Below, one piece after another: positions 10,868 to 23,145 of a stretch of 64,000 nt of DNA. Numbering within the stretch: position 1 is the first letter of the stretch; each line of letters begins with the position of its first letter. The DNA is from Aralia elata (Eukaryota; Streptophyta; Magnoliopsida; Apiales; Araliaceae): assembly GCA_034770075.1 (NCBI GenBank), contig JAVJAP010000202.1:1054001-1118000 (forward strand). The letters run 5' to 3'. Under the pieces are notes generated by a model. That model searched no databases and was not told the DNA's origin. It worked only from the letters and a program-made list of their open reading frames with translations. A program made the position numbers and the translations under genes.

Positions 10868-11392
10868 AAAGGATTTTTCCTCAAATCTGACATCCCCTCC
10901 TCTTGAAAAGGATTTACCCACAAATTTGATCCTACATAAAAACAAATTAAGTTAGTAGCATCAAACAAATCATAATCCCAAAACTCACCTTGCAAACGAA
11001 ATATATAAGCAATATCAATAATGCAAGTAAAACAATGAAAATAATCATCAAAAACTCTAACTCCTACAAAGAATATAGCAACATCTGGCAACTCTGACGT
11101 ATCGACATGAACATCTTGTAAACATCTCTTTCCAAGCAGTGAGTGAATCAGCATAACACCCGGCAAGCTCCTCGTAACACAACTTGGAAACTCAAACTTT
11201 CGAACGCCTTTACGCACAATCTTGTCCACATCAATACGATGCTCTCCCACGCATATTCCAGATACTTCCGAAGTATTAACTACACCAAAACAAACTAAAT
11301 AAGCAACTAAAACTAACACGCAATCAAAATTTCTACCTAAGAAATAAAATGCATATATAGTAAAATAAAAGCAAATAAAACTATGAAAAGTC

Positions 11393-11495
11393 TGTGGCCA
11401 CGGGGACGCGGGTGCAAACCCATATGAAAAGGCTGACCCGGGTTCGGCGGGGATTAGTCCGGATGCGTCCGGGAAACCCACGGTTATCAAAAAAA
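11393..11495 (+). mobile_element. SINE copy S1, 5'-truncated
   Basis: About 100 bases from GTGGCCACGGGGACGCGGG to CACGGTTATC(A)n, flanked by the 16-base TSD AAAACTATGAAAAGTC (11377-11392 and 11496-11511). It is nearly identical to the 3' half of the full-length SINE at 50572-50789. Taking it out restores the element A reading frame (RTFHSF then ICFYF). Confidence 0.93.
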
Positions 11496-11514
11496 AAAAC
11501 TATGAAAAGTCCTA

Positions 11515-11790
11515 TATCCTCCTGGATCAAATATCAGCACGTAGAACTCTTCATGTAGCATAATCTCCCATCCACGAATTCCCGGATCAAAAACCAGCCT
11601 GATGATCTTGACCATTCGTAGATAAACCCCTTGACAAATTCCTGGATCAAAAGTGAACCTTATGATCTCGATCATTTATACTAACTTCCATTCCAATGCA
11701 CCCGGGTCAAATATGAAAATTTGAAATTCAACTCGTTGCATTCGCAAGTGCTCTTGAATTCCTTGATTAAACACAAAACCAAACAAATCA
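11515..11790 (-). repeat. Coding tandem repeat, about 60-bp units encoding FDPG
   Basis: Five units at about 11515, 11575, 11635, 11697 and 11755 carry CTGGATCAAA, CCGGATCAAA, CGGGTCAAA or TTGATTAAA on the plus strand, read on the minus strand as FDPG (or FNQG) every 20 or so residues: FVFNQG, FIFDPG, FTFDPG, LVFDPG, LIFDPG. In element C the same place has a single IFEPGEWVWLHMRKERF motif in the integrase C-terminus. A tandem expansion of that motif is the likely origin. Confidence 0.75.
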
Positions 11791-11982
11791 ACAAGTACCT
11801 TTTGTTTAATCACAAAGGAATCAAATAACTCAAAATCACATGCAAAGTCTACTAGAACAAAAATCAAATCACTTCCCTGTAGATTTCCCATGCATTGTTC
11901 GAACTGATTTGCAAATCGATCTAAATCCTTCTCCTCGATGAGTATAAACCCATCATGAATCTGCAACACAATCACAACCTTT

Positions 11983-13792
11983 TGAAAGTAGTATGCACAC
12001 AAGCCAATCATATTTGATATGATGTAGCATATACTTTGTAATCTTATTCGTTTATTAAAGGCATTTTACTTTATCTACATGGTGTTGTTATATTAAATGT
12101 GATAAACCTATAGTTTTGAGCAATGTTTTTAGAATCATGATGGTGATCATGCTAATGAGATCTAAATTCTAGATAGCTCACAAACTAAAATTGTTCCTAA
12201 TCGTTGGATTACTAAAAAGGGGATTAGTGAATCCGGATAGATTAGTACATACGTTGCTTGCTCTTATGAAGAGGATGATTGATCTCATAATCATTTGTGT
12301 GGAGACACTAAAGCAAGTATGTAGGTGTTTATTAGAGAATAAGTTCACTGAACGTGGCTCGCTAAGGAATACCTAATGGAGTTTTACTCGCCTGTCAATA
12401 GGAATTCCTCTAGTGATAGTAGTACAAGTGATCCTTGGACTTGAGATCATCATAGTATCTTGTGTATGATGAGTTATACTTTGACATGTCCCTTAAGACC
12501 TTTAGGGTATATCAAAGGGTATGATTGGGTATAATAAGTTATACATGGAGATAGGTGAATGATCAATAAAGAATCTACCACTTCTAGTAAAAGGAGAGAA
12601 TGTCCTATGTGATTCGATAAATGACGACTCAGAAGTCTTTGGCCAAAGCAGAATGAAATTAGAAAGGAGTTTCTAATTTGCATTAATCAGAGTTGTGCAT
12701 TTCAGAATCGAAATACATATAATTAAATAAAATAAGACTTGACAGTAATTTCATGTCTTATATTTAATTGGGACATTGTATGGTAGAAGGATTGAATTGT
12801 ACGGTAACTATTCACTGAAAGGTTGTTTTGTGATTAATGTTGAAATCTATATTATCTGGAAAGTCGTTGATCGCTAAGGGGGCTTACCCTTATTGTAGAA
12901 TAAATATTATTTATTAAAATGAATTAAATAGTTTAATTTATTTATTTAAATAAGATTAGAATTGTTCTAATTGATTTATTCACAACCGGTTTAATATGGA
13001 GAACCTAAAGGGTCACACCGCAAAAGAAAAATATTTATTTAAGAAGTAAATGGCATAATTGTAATAATAAGTTAAGTGTATTTAATTTACTCTATGGAGA
13101 TAGAATAAATTAAATAGCTTAATATTTATTATTTAATATTTTGAAAATATTAAATATAAATTAATAAGAGGAGTCTTATTATTATTATTACTATTACTAT
13201 TATTTAATTCCTAATAGGGATTGAGAATTAATTAATAGAAGTACTCTCTCATGAATTCTAATTGGATTAGGAGTTCAATTAATTAAAGGAGTTTAATTAA
13301 AATAAAAACCCTAATCCTAAATAGTTTAGGAGGGTTCTCTATATCTATAAATAAGAGGAGTCTTATTATGATTTGGGGTTAGACAATTTACACACTCTTC
13401 CATGAGAATTGGAGAGAGAGAGAGTATTTGCAATTTCTATAGAGATAGAAACTAGGGTTTTGCCAACACCCATCTTCTTGAACAACTATTATTCCTTGGT
13501 GGATCACCTCTAGAGGCCAAACACTTGGGTGGCTAACGTTGATCAAAGGAAGGAATTTAATCGGTGAAATTCAAGGACAACGCGAAGGAATTGGAGGTGA
13601 ACTTGTACCCGAGGAAGCACGGTTCTACGAGGGTATAATTTCTTAATCTATATCTCTTTCGTTTAATTGATAATTGAGCACATGGATGATCATGGTGATG
13701 GTTTGTATAAAAATTTAAAAAATCTGTTTTATCGCGCTTCCGCACTATTTATATAATTTGATTGCATATTCGCGCTATGTACAAACCTAACA
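11983..13792 (+). repeat. 5' LTR of element D
   Basis: 1810 bases, matching 19184-19775 plus 28301-29517 with few differences. Contains the TATA box at about 13343-13350. Very AT-rich between 12850 and 13330. Confidence 0.94.
13341..13351 (+). promoter_or_regulatory. TATA box of the element D LTR
   Basis: TCTATAAATAAG precedes ACACTCTTCCATGAG and the GAGAGAGAG run by 40-90 bases, a normal distance for transcription start in the R region. An identical copy is in the 3' LTR near 29069. Confidence 0.65.
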
Positions 13793-13793
13793 G

Positions 13794-13806
13794 TGGTATC
13801 AGAGCC
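13794..13806 (+). other. Primer-binding site of D (initiator tRNA-Met)
   Basis: TGGTATCAGAGCC begins two bases after the LTR end at 13792, the standard copia PBS. Confidence 0.95.
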
Positions 13807-13897
13807 TAACCTTGTGCTAATTATCGATTATGATGATTCCATGTATGTTTGATATGCGATTGGATCGAAATTTTTGGGCAGAATAAATTTTTTCTGA

Positions 13898-14040
13898 ATC
13901 AGCGTCGCGGCGCAGCTGCGCCGGATCCAGTTCATTCTGGAGCGCAGCTGCGCCCATACCCAGAATCAGTTTTTTTTTCTGGGGTTCAGCGCAGCTGCGC
14001 CGGTTCCCAGTTCATTCTGGGCGCAGCTGCGCCGGACAGC
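13898..14040. repeat. Palindrome cluster in the leader of element D
   Basis: GCGCAGCTGCGC, a perfect 12-base palindrome, occurs four times (13910, 13942, 13989, 14021). Between copies the inverted CCAGTTCATTCTGG occurs twice. The cluster is the only GC-rich spot in an AT-rich leader and lies about 100 bases after the PBS, where LTR element RNAs often carry dimerisation and packaging signals. Confidence 0.9.
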
Positions 14041-15780
14041 AGAATCCAGAAAAATAATTTTACTTCAATTAAAATAAATGGTTTATTTAATTGATAAAAT
14101 CAGAATGGTTTATTCACATATGGAATAGGAGTCCGTGTTTCGTAGAATAAAATAGTTTATTCACATATGGAATAGGATTCCATGTTTCCTTAAAAATAAA
14201 GAAATTTATTTTGATAAGGAATAGGATTTAACATATTTTATTTTCCAACAATTATAAGTTAAAATAAAAGAGTTTGTTTTTAACTTGAAATTGGATTCCA
14301 TGTTAATTAAAATAAAAGAGTTTATTTTGATTTGGAATTTGATTAAAAATAAAGGAGTTTATTTTTATTCAAAATTGGATAAAATAAAATAAATAAGTTT
14401 ATTATGATTTAAATTTTGATTAAAATAAAAGAGTTTATTTTTGTTTCAAAATTAGATTTCTAGTAAACTTTTAATTGCCCATTAATTGATATCAATGCAT
14501 ATATGGAATGGTTTTATTATTCATGAGATGAATGTTATTTATTGATACATATGGAGATATGTATGATAATAAATAGGGATTGATTATGGACTACTGACCA
14601 ATGAGTGATTGGATTTATTTTAGTGGATGCTTGAATGAATGGGTTTTTATAAATGGGGTCTGCGTACCTCGTCTTCTCTAATTTTTCTTAATATAAATTC
14701 TATCTCCCTCCTATGTACTTCCCCTTGACTGCTGATCAAGGTTTCTATTTATTGTAAATAGTTTATGTAATAGGTTTAGTTAGAATTACTTGGAGAATTG
14801 GAGACAAAGGAGAAAGGAGCGCTTGAAGACCTGTTTGTAATGGAGCCCGGGTTTAAATGTAATAGTTATATTTAAATTTAATTCTTGCACCCTAGGTTTG
14901 ACCTTTTGGTTCACTTGGTGGCTCTAGTGAACCAAACTAGAATAAAAGTCCATAATCAATCCGGGTAGAATATAGTATTCTATATGTGCATGCTTGCTAT
15001 GTATATATTATATATTATACAACATGATTCGCATGTTAAATAATATGACGCGTATTTTATATATATATGTGCATGCGCGCTAAACAAGATGAGACAAATA
15101 ATAACAAAACCCTCAAAGAAATCATATTAAGTCCTAAGCGTTCAAAGATATTTGGAATATCGAACGTCGCCTTCTAGCATGGTAAAGCAATAGAGTATTA
15201 AATATTTAATATGAGTTTGTTGTGTCACCACAAGGCAAGTATTAAAATATTTAAGATGTTGCTTTATCACATTTGATGCTTATACATAGACTGAACGATG
15301 CTGTTTTGTTGTGTCACCACAAGGATAGTGTTTTTCTTTCGAATATATGGAAGTGCTAGGATGGACTTAACTTGGATAATTTTGATTCGGATGTGTCACC
15401 ACTTGATCAAAATAATCTAAGAGGCAAAATACAAGGAGTTACATAGAGATGTAAATGACAATAGTTGTTTACCTATTTATTTATATATCGTTTTTTGTGT
15501 CACCACAAGGCTATATACATCTAAAATGGGATCCTTAGTCTCACTAGCAAATCTTTAATTAGAATTGCCGAACTATATAATGAGGGTAATATAGTTTGAT
15601 GAAAATAGTGGGAGATACCAATTTAAAATAAAGACCTAATTTATTTTGGTAATTAATTAAAAATGAATGTATGCTAAAATGTTGTTAAATTACAAATTCA
15701 TTTACAGAATTTTACGATGTCTAATTCACTATCACTGCGGAGCATATTAGATGCTAATTAATCGGACCGTATTAAAAGGA
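14041..15780. other. Long untranslated leader of element D, repeat-rich
   Basis: About 1.7 kb without a credible gene. 14085-14460 carries repeated blocks of AAAATAAAAGAGTTTATTTT type. 15221-15510 has four copies of TGTGTCACCAC (15221, 15309, 15391, 15495), three of them followed by AAGG. The leader ends before a copia Gag. Confidence 0.7.
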
Positions 15781-15793
15781 CTGGTTAAAGAAT

Positions 15794-16570
15794 TTGAGAA
15801 TAGTTCTCAAGGCTGAAAAGCTATCTTATGTCCTTAATATGTCTATTCCTGCAATGGTTGCAGACAATGCCTCTGAGGAAGAGATTGCTACTTTTAGAAA
15901 GTGGCAAGATGATGCACAGTTGGCTCAATGCATCATGCTCGCATCCATGAGTAACGAGCTTCAGCGTCAGCATGAAACTATGGATGCTCCTGCTATACTC
16001 TTGCACCTTCAAGGAGTTGAAGGGTGAGGAAAGTAGGACTATTAGATATCAGATATCTAGGGAGCTCTTCCGATCTAGAATGACCAATGACACTACAGTA
16101 CAGACATATGTCCTAAAATGATCAATCTGATTGAACAATTGGGACAACTGGGTTTTAATGGATGGAGAGTTGATCCAAGATTTGATCTTGCAATCACTTC
16201 CGGACTCTTTCTCACAAATTGTTGTGAATTTCCACATGAACAAGCTATATGTCAGCCTGCCTGAGTTGCTTAAACATGTTGAAAACTGTAAAGAGTCACT
16301 TTCCAACCAAGAAAAACCAAGTCTTACTGGTAGATGATTTTTCCAGGAAGCGGAAGAGGGCCAAAGGATCTTCTTAAAAGAAGAACAATTCAAAGAAGGT
16401 AAATAGAAAGGCAAAAACAAAGGACAATAAGAACAAGACTGATGCAGATAGCAAAGGAGTTTGCTTCCACTGCAATAAGCCTGGATACTAGAAAGGAAAC
16501 TGTAAGGAGAATCTTACAGAGGCTAACCAGAAGAAGCTTAGTGAAACTTCGGTTACAAATATGGGTTTGT
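15794..16570 (+). pseudogene. copia gag of element D
   Basis: Frames: 15794-16027 (LSYVLNMSIPAMVADNASEEE, WQDDAQLAQCIMLASMSNELQRQHE), typical of the copia Gag polyprotein start, then after a frameshift 16131-16337 (GELIQDLILQSLPDSFSQIVVNFHMNK). A nucleocapsid knuckle is readable at 16461-16503 as CFHCNKPGY followed by a stop where the His-containing part should continue and then GNC. Gag would form the particle and bind RNA; this copy has at least two frameshifts and a stop in the knuckle. Confidence 0.85.
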
Positions 16571-16599
16571 TCATGATTAAAATAAAATAAATTTTTCTA

Positions 16600-19170
16600 T
16601 AAGTCAAGGTTCTACTTGGGTATTGGATACCGGCTGTAGTTCTCACGTATGCAATCCAATGCAGAGACTAAGCAGAAGTAGAAAGCTAAACAAAGTAGTA
16701 ATCTTATGTGTTGTAATGGAGCAAAGGTTGCTACATTAACCATAGGAACTTATAGTTTAGCATTGCCTACGGGCAAGTCTATTAAGTTAATAAGTTGTTA
16801 TTATGTTCCAGTTCTCTTTAGAAACATTATTACTTCCGTTGTTGGACAAGGAAGGTTTTGGTATTATATTTAAGAACAATTGTTGTTCTATTTATAATGA
16901 TAATGTTTTGTTTGAAACTGAAAGATCACTTGATAGAATTTGTAAACTTGACTTACATGAAAAATATTTTGCAAATTGAACAAACTAATAAAAGAAAAAA
17001 GGAGATGGTCATTCAAAGAGTTGAATGTGTGTATTTGATGAAATACAAGTCTGAATCATTTGAAAGGTTCAAAGAATTCAAAAGTGAAACAAATTGACAA
17101 AGTATTAAGATTCTTTGATCAGATCGAGGAATAGTATACTTGTGCAATAAGTTTCTAGATCATCTCAAAATGGTATTTTCTCATAATGGAAACCTCCTGA
17201 TACGCAATAATTGATTGGTGTATCTAAAAGGAGAAATTGTACCTTGTTGGACATGGTGCAGTCCATAATGATTTTTACCAACATTCTAGTATCCATCTGG
17301 GGTTATACCCTAGAAACGGCTGCATATCTACAAGATAAGGTAACCTCAAAAATCCGGCCCCAAAACTCCATAAAGGTTATGGATAGGGAGGATTCCTAGT
17401 CTTAAATATGTTAAGATAAGGGGTTGTCCAGCTTATGTGAAAAGGTTTCAAAGATAAGTTTGGGACAAAAATCTGACAAGTGCAATTTGTGGGATATCCT
17501 AAAGAAGTTTAGGGTATTATTATTACTATAATCCTACACGCTTCCTTCTTAGATAAAGGTGTTTATCATTGAAGAAGCTAGTGGGAGGATAATAGATCTT
17601 GAAGGGGTTCAAGAACCACAAAGCACTTTAAGTCGAACCGAGGAACCTGTAGATAGACCTATTGTACCACAACCGAATCGTAAATCTGGAAGAGTACCGA
17701 AGATACCTAGGAGGTATGGATTCATCATAGAGGATGATGATGAGGTACGCATCATAGAGGATGATGATCCAGTTATATACGATGAGGCTATGAGTAGAAG
17801 ATACTCAGAGAAATGGCAGATGGCCATGAAATCCGAAATGGACTCCATGTATAAGAACCAAGTATAGACTATGGTGTATATGGGTCTTTAAGAGAAAGAC
17901 TGGGGCAAATGGCAAGGTGGAGACCTATAAGACCAGACCTGTTTAAAAGGTTTTTCAAGTCAAGGAGTTGACTATAATAAAATCTTATTACCGGGTAATG
18001 CTCAAGTACATTTGGATTTTGCTTGTGATTATAGCTTATTACGAAATCTGGCAAAATGGATGTGGAGACGTCCTTCCTCAATGAAGACTTGAGGAGAATG
18101 TATGTATGATACAGCCAGAGGAATTTGTTTCAAAGGTTGAAGCAAATCGTGTTTTAAGCTACAATGATCCATTAATAGATTAAAGCAAACTTCTCAAAGA
18201 TGGAACATTCGTTTTGATGAGACAATCAAAAGAGTTTGATTTTATCAAAAGGAGAAGGAACCTAGTGTGTACAAAAGGGTCAGTGGGAGCACTGTGACAT
18301 TCCTTGGTATTATATGTTGATATACAACTGATAAGGAATAACACACCAATGCTACAATCAGTAAAGATAAAATTGTCTAAACATTCCTCCATGAATGACT
18401 TGGGAGGAGCATCCTATAAATTGGGGATATAAGTCTATATAGATAGATTTAAAAGGATGTTCGGCTTGACCCAAGGAACGTATATTCATTTGATGCTAAA
18501 GGCGTTTAGCATGGCAAACTCCAAGAGAGGTCTCATGATGATGAGCCATGGAGAGAATCTCTCTAAAATTGTCCCCAATTGAAAGAGAGATCACATGAGT
18601 TACTATCATGTATGCAATGAATATACTAGGCCTGATGTTGATCAGTCATATTCTGGAGAAGATCACTGTAAGACAGTGATAAACATTTTTAAGTACTTAA
18701 CCGGTATTGAAGATGTAATCATAATTCATGGTAGGTTTGAATTAAAACTAGAGGGCTAAACAGACTCAAGTTTTTCAGACTGACCAAGACGATAACAAAT
18801 CCACTTTAAGGTAAATCGTTACCTTGAAAGGTGGTGCAGTGAATTGGAAAGGTTCCAAACAACAAAGAGTTGTTGGTTTAGTGACAAAGACAAAGTATAT
18901 AGCTGTAAATGAAGCTGCAAGTTTGATTGTTTGGATGAAAAGTTCATTAACAGAACTAGGAATAGTTCTTAAGTCTCATCTTGGATTCAAACATGTGTTG
19001 TGGCACTTTCATTTGATTAGTGGAATCATTGAAAGAGAAGAAGTTACTATAGAGATAGTGGACTCTCAAGAACAACATTGCATATCCATTTACTGAAGCT
19101 TTATCCAAACAGCAGGATGATCGTCACTTAGAGAAGAAGGGTATAAGATACCATGACGATTGGCTTTAGT
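16600..19170 (+). pseudogene. copia pol of element D (protease, integrase, RT, RNase H remnants)
   Basis: Protease active site WVLDTGCSSHVCNP at 16617-16660 (DTG kept). Integrase is badly decayed; the AAYLQDKV tail of its core is near 17320-17345. The linker to reverse transcriptase (GRVPKIPRRYGF ... DEAMSRRYSEKWQMAMKSEMDSMYKNQV) is open at 17559-17867 and then meets a TAG. Reverse transcriptase is fragmented from 17868 to about 18700. RNase H is recognisable at 18824-18975 (GAVNWKGSKQQRV, YIAVNEAASLIVWMKS), followed by LSKQQDDRHLEKKGIRY near the polypurine tract. The protein would be a polyprotein processed by its own protease; here it cannot be made. Confidence 0.85.
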
Positions 19171-19183
19171 GCAAGTGGGAGAT

Positions 19184-19775
19184 TGAAAGTAGTATGCACA
19201 CAAGACAATCATATTTGATATGATGTAGCATATACTTTGTAATCTTATTCGTTTATTAAAGGCATTTTACTTTATCTACATGGTGTTGTTATATTAAATG
19301 TGATAAACCCATAGTTTTGAGCAATGTTTTTAGAATCATGATGGTGATCATGCTAATGAGATCTAAATTCTAGATAGCTCACAAACTAAAATTGTTCCTA
19401 ATCGTTGGATTACTAAAAAGGGGATTAGTGAATCCGGATAGATTAGTACATACGTTGCTTGCTCTTATGAAGAGGATGATTGATCTCATAATCATTTGTG
19501 TGGAGACACTAGAGCAAAGTATGTAGGTGCTTATTAGAGAATAAGTTCACTGAACGTGGCTCGCTAAGGAATACCTAATGGAGTTTTACTCGCCTGTCAA
19601 TAGGAATTGCTCTAGTGATAGTAGTACAAGTGATCCTTGGACTTGAGATCATCATAGTATCTTGTGTATGATGAGTTATACTTTGACATGTCCCTTAAGA
19701 CCTTTAGGGTATATCAAAGGGTATGATTGGGTATAATAAGTTATACATGGAGATAGGTGAATGATCAATAAAGAA
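19184..19775 (+). repeat. 3' LTR of element D, first part, with polypurine tract just upstream
   Basis: GCAAGTGGGAGAT (19171-19183) is the copia polypurine tract and abuts TGAAAGTAGTATGC, the LTR start. The LTR is identical in layout to 11983-12574 and is cut at AATAAAGAA by element E (TSD AAGAA, 19771-19775). Confidence 0.93.
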
Positions 19776-22615
19776 TGTGACGCCCCCAAAATAGGTCCAC
19801 ACAACCAATTTTGAGTCGCCAATAACATTCTACAAAATACAAATACAAATACGAATTTCCCATTTACAACTAATAAGTGTTGTGCAAAATACGACAACAC
19901 AATACAAATACATCTTAAATTCTCAATACATTTATTTCCACACTAATAGTAATGTATTGAGATACTTCTATTGTCTCGGGCCATCACTCCATTCCCTGGC
20001 TAGTCCCCGCTACACTCTATTTTCCTGAAGAGAACAAAGGAAAAGGGTGAGCACAAATAGCCCAGTAGAAAATATCACGACTAAGATAATGAAGAATAAA
20101 ATTATCTTTAGCCTTCAACCGAAATAAATCAGAGATTTAAAGATGTTATTCAATAACAACAACTGCAGCGGAACGGACAATCCATTAGAAGAGTCAAGTA
20201 GATTATAATATCTACCATCTTTTATAAGTTAAAGGATCACCACCAATATTATATCCATGTAACACCAATCAATAATTCATGTTCAACAGCCTCTCTTTGT
20301 ACTACATGCCAAAGATATTTATTTGTAACACCAATCAACAATTTCAACAGCCTCTCTTTGCACTACGTGCCAAAGATATTTATTTGTAACACCAATCAAC
20401 AATTTCAACAGCCTCTCTTTGCACTACGTGCCAAAGATATTTATTTGTAACACTATCAACAATTTCAACAGCCTCTCTTTGCACTACGTGCCAAAGATAT
20501 TTTCACCAGAAGCCTTTATCTGTAACGCCAAAGGTCATGATTATACCAATACACAGTTTGGTCAAAATCATGTCATACCAGTTCATCTTTGCACTACGGG
20601 CCAAAGAGAACTATCACCACAATTTAAGTATGAGGATGATGACAATGATATAAACATAAATACAGTGAGATCAAGGATAAGAAAAGATTTATAATTTAAT
20701 CAGTGTCGAAGATTGACCAAATTGCCAACACGATGACCAAATTGTGGAGTCAAATTCAAGAATGATATTCAAGAAATAAGTTCAGAATTCAACTATAACG
20801 TATAAAACGAAATAGAAAGATTCAGGTGAAAAGATATTAGATGAAGCACAAACTATTAAGGATATTCTAATAATTTTCAGGGATTTTCTCCATTTAAAAA
20901 TAAGGTTTTGGAAACAAACAAAGAGTTCTTATCATAAATGGAGAAATGTGAAAGAAAAAGATATCCCGTAAAGAGTACAAAAGAAATGATACGTTATACG
21001 AGTATAACAGAATATATGAAACCGCAAATGGATTTTCACTCGTCACGCGATAATTCGCGTGGACAGGTTATTTCCACAAAAGATTAATAAGTAATGAATA
21101 CAAAGGGTTATTCACCAGGCATGCGTCAATCCGCACGGACAGGTTATACCCACAGATTAATAAGGAATGAATACAAAGGGTTCTTCACCAGGTACGACAC
21201 TCGTACATACAGGTTATCCCCACAAAATAATAAGGAATGAATACAAAGGGTATTCACCAGGTACGACACTCGTACATACAGGTTATTCCCACAGAATAAT
21301 AAGGAATGAATACAAAGGGTATTCACCAGGTACGACACTCGTACATACAGGTTATTCTCACAGAATAATAAGGAATGAATACAAAGGATATTCACCAGGC
21401 ATGCGGCATACCGCACGGACAGGTTATCCCCACAAATTAATATAGAATGAATAACAACCTTTATGAGTATAATATCACTTACGAACATGAAAACAAATGA
21501 TATTATATATGAGTATGAAAGAAACGATATTCCCTACCTTCGTTAACTGGATGTTACTTTCTATGAAGTTTACTGACTTTGGACAATACTAGTATCCTCA
21601 CAAATACTCACAGTAACCTAGCACACTAAGAGAACTTAAGAAATTTAGAGAGAGAAAGTATAAGCAATGAAGGTGTGAAAATTTCTTAAGCAAACTCTCT
21701 CTATTTATAGGAAAATCAAGGTGAGGGCATTTTGGTCTTTTTCCCATATTCTTTTAATATCATCCATCCATTTTTTCTTCCATTAATATCATCCATCCAT
21801 TTTTTCTTCCATTAATATCATCCATCCATTTTTTCTTCCATTAATATCATCCATCCATTTTTTCTTCCATTATCAAAAGATAATTCCATTATCAAAAGAT
21901 AAAACCATTAAAAAATAACTCCATTATCAAAATAAATCCCTTTTTCTGTATTATTGTGTTAAATGCATTAATATCACAGATAGCATATACTCGCAATACT
22001 GACAACCAGATTATTCTTAGGAAAGAGGGGGCCTTCCATAAAAATGGCGCGCAATTAAATAACCCCTTTCCTTGACAGAATTTCTAGACATTGTCAATAA
22101 TGTTAAACTATCATATCAAATAATATGTGTTACAGTGTCGTGACAAATAATATAAAATATTATGCAGATACTACTGTAACAATTATTGAATCAAGATACT
22201 GTGAAATTGCTACTTTATCAATTATTGAATCAATAATTTAAAAAAATATTGTGCAACACCGTGTGCCTGTGAAATACCGCGTACTACTGTGGAATAACGC
22301 GTTTTACTGTTCTTTTTATTACCGGGTATTTCAACAGTTGCAGGTGATAATACTGTTGTTTTCAGTATCCGACAATGGGGCCCACTATCGTTGACAATAT
22401 TGTCATTTCGGCGCCGTCGTACGGTACCGAATAGAATATTCCCCGACAAAAAGAATATTCCCCGACAAAAGGAATATTTTCCGACATACTGTTTATCAGA
22501 TAATTTGCATATAACACTCTTAACTATCATTTATAACAATTAAGCACTTCACTATTTAGAAAAATAATTATAAAGAAAATAATAAACTTTTATTTCATAA
22601 ATTCGGGGTCCTACA
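19776..22615 (-). repeat. 3' LTR of element E
   Basis: About 2840 bases, nearly identical to 25446-28295; the differences seen are mostly one-base indels. A minus-strand TATA box CTATAAATAGAGAGAG is at 21700-21712. The LTR contains three tandem arrays (separate entry). The polypurine tract follows at 22616-22631 (minus-strand AAGGAGGGGAGAT). Confidence 0.95.
20283..21868. repeat. Three minisatellite arrays inside the LTR of element E
   Basis: Array 1 (about 20283-20500): a 61-base unit around CTCTCTTTGCACTACGTGCC, four copies. Array 2 (about 21060-21445): a 69-base unit with GAATACAAAGGGTATTCACC and CAGGTTAT, five to six copies. Array 3 (about 21757-21868): a 29-base unit TATCATCCATCCATTTTTTC, four copies. 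All recur in the 5' LTR at about 25952-26170, 26720-27120 and 27432-27549. Short reading frames here are translations of the repeats. Confidence 0.9.
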
Positions 22616-22626
22616 ATCTCCCCTCC

Positions 22627-23145
22627 TTATGAAATTTCGTCCTCGAAATTGACGTACGTACTTGAAATATCGAAGAGGTGAGGATACCTTGCTCTCATTT
22701 CAGATTCTAACTCCCAGGTTATTTCCTCTATATCATCGTTTCTCCATAAAACTTTGACTTGAGGTATAACCTTTGATCGTAGAATTTGTTCTTTCTTATC
22801 CAAGACCTTGACAGGTATCTCTTCGTACGTTAAATCATCTACTATCTCGTCTGGTTCTAATTCAATAGTGTGGTTTGGATCTTTCACATATTTACGTAGC
22901 ATGGATATGTGAAAAACATTATGAACACGAGACATGCTTGGCGGTAAGGCGAGTCTGTAGGCCACAGTTCCTACTCGATCGAGGATTTCAAATGGACCGA
23001 TAAATCGAGGGTTAAGCTTTCCTCTCTTTCCGAATCGCGTAACACCTTTCCACGGAGAAACACGTAAAAATACATGATATCCGACATTGAATTCCTCGTC
23101 TCTTAAATGAAGATCAACATAACTCTTTTGTCGATCTTGTGCTGC
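22627..23145 (-). pseudogene. Element E integrase C-terminus with chromodomain-like tail
   Basis: On the minus strand: GKLNPRFIGPFEILDRVG, then VAYRLALPPSMSRVHNVFHISMLRKYV, then EEIPVKVLDKKEQILRSKVIPQVKVLW and EITWELESEMRARYP, stopping at 22627. This is the integrase C-terminal domain followed by the chromodomain position of Tekay-type chromoviruses, which is thought to steer integration by reading histone marks. About 160 codons are recognisable; the stretch above 23100 is frameshifted. The rest of integrase, including the DDE core, is gone. Confidence 0.85.

Larger units (their letters stand above)
10853..11982 (-). pseudogene. Element A fusion ORF, C-terminal third, running into the LTR
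   Basis: Continues the reading frame from 29523. It begins VVIVLQIHDGFILIEEKD, reaches a repeated FDPG region (11515-11790), has one in-frame TAA at 11676-11678, is split by a SINE at 11393-11495, and then runs open through the polypurine tract into the LTR, stopping at 10258. The segment before the LTR (FRLQGEFW ... NLWVNPFQEEG) aligns by eye with the end of the integrase of element C (LDLPGEYN ... LRTNLSQEE), but most residues differ. Extension of pol into the 3' LTR is a known trait of CRM-type elements. The frame is kept while the sequence has drifted far. No catalytic residues are visible here. Confidence 0.65.

Noticed and set aside
10258..11490. 410-codon minus-strand frame as a host gene
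   Set aside because: It spans element A internal sequence, the polypurine tract and most of the LTR; it is the C-terminal part of the A fusion ORF and its first codons are SINE sequence.
20419..21488. Identical 91- to 114-codon frames at about 20419, 21144, 26089 and 26910
   Set aside because: Translations of tandem arrays in the two LTRs of element E.
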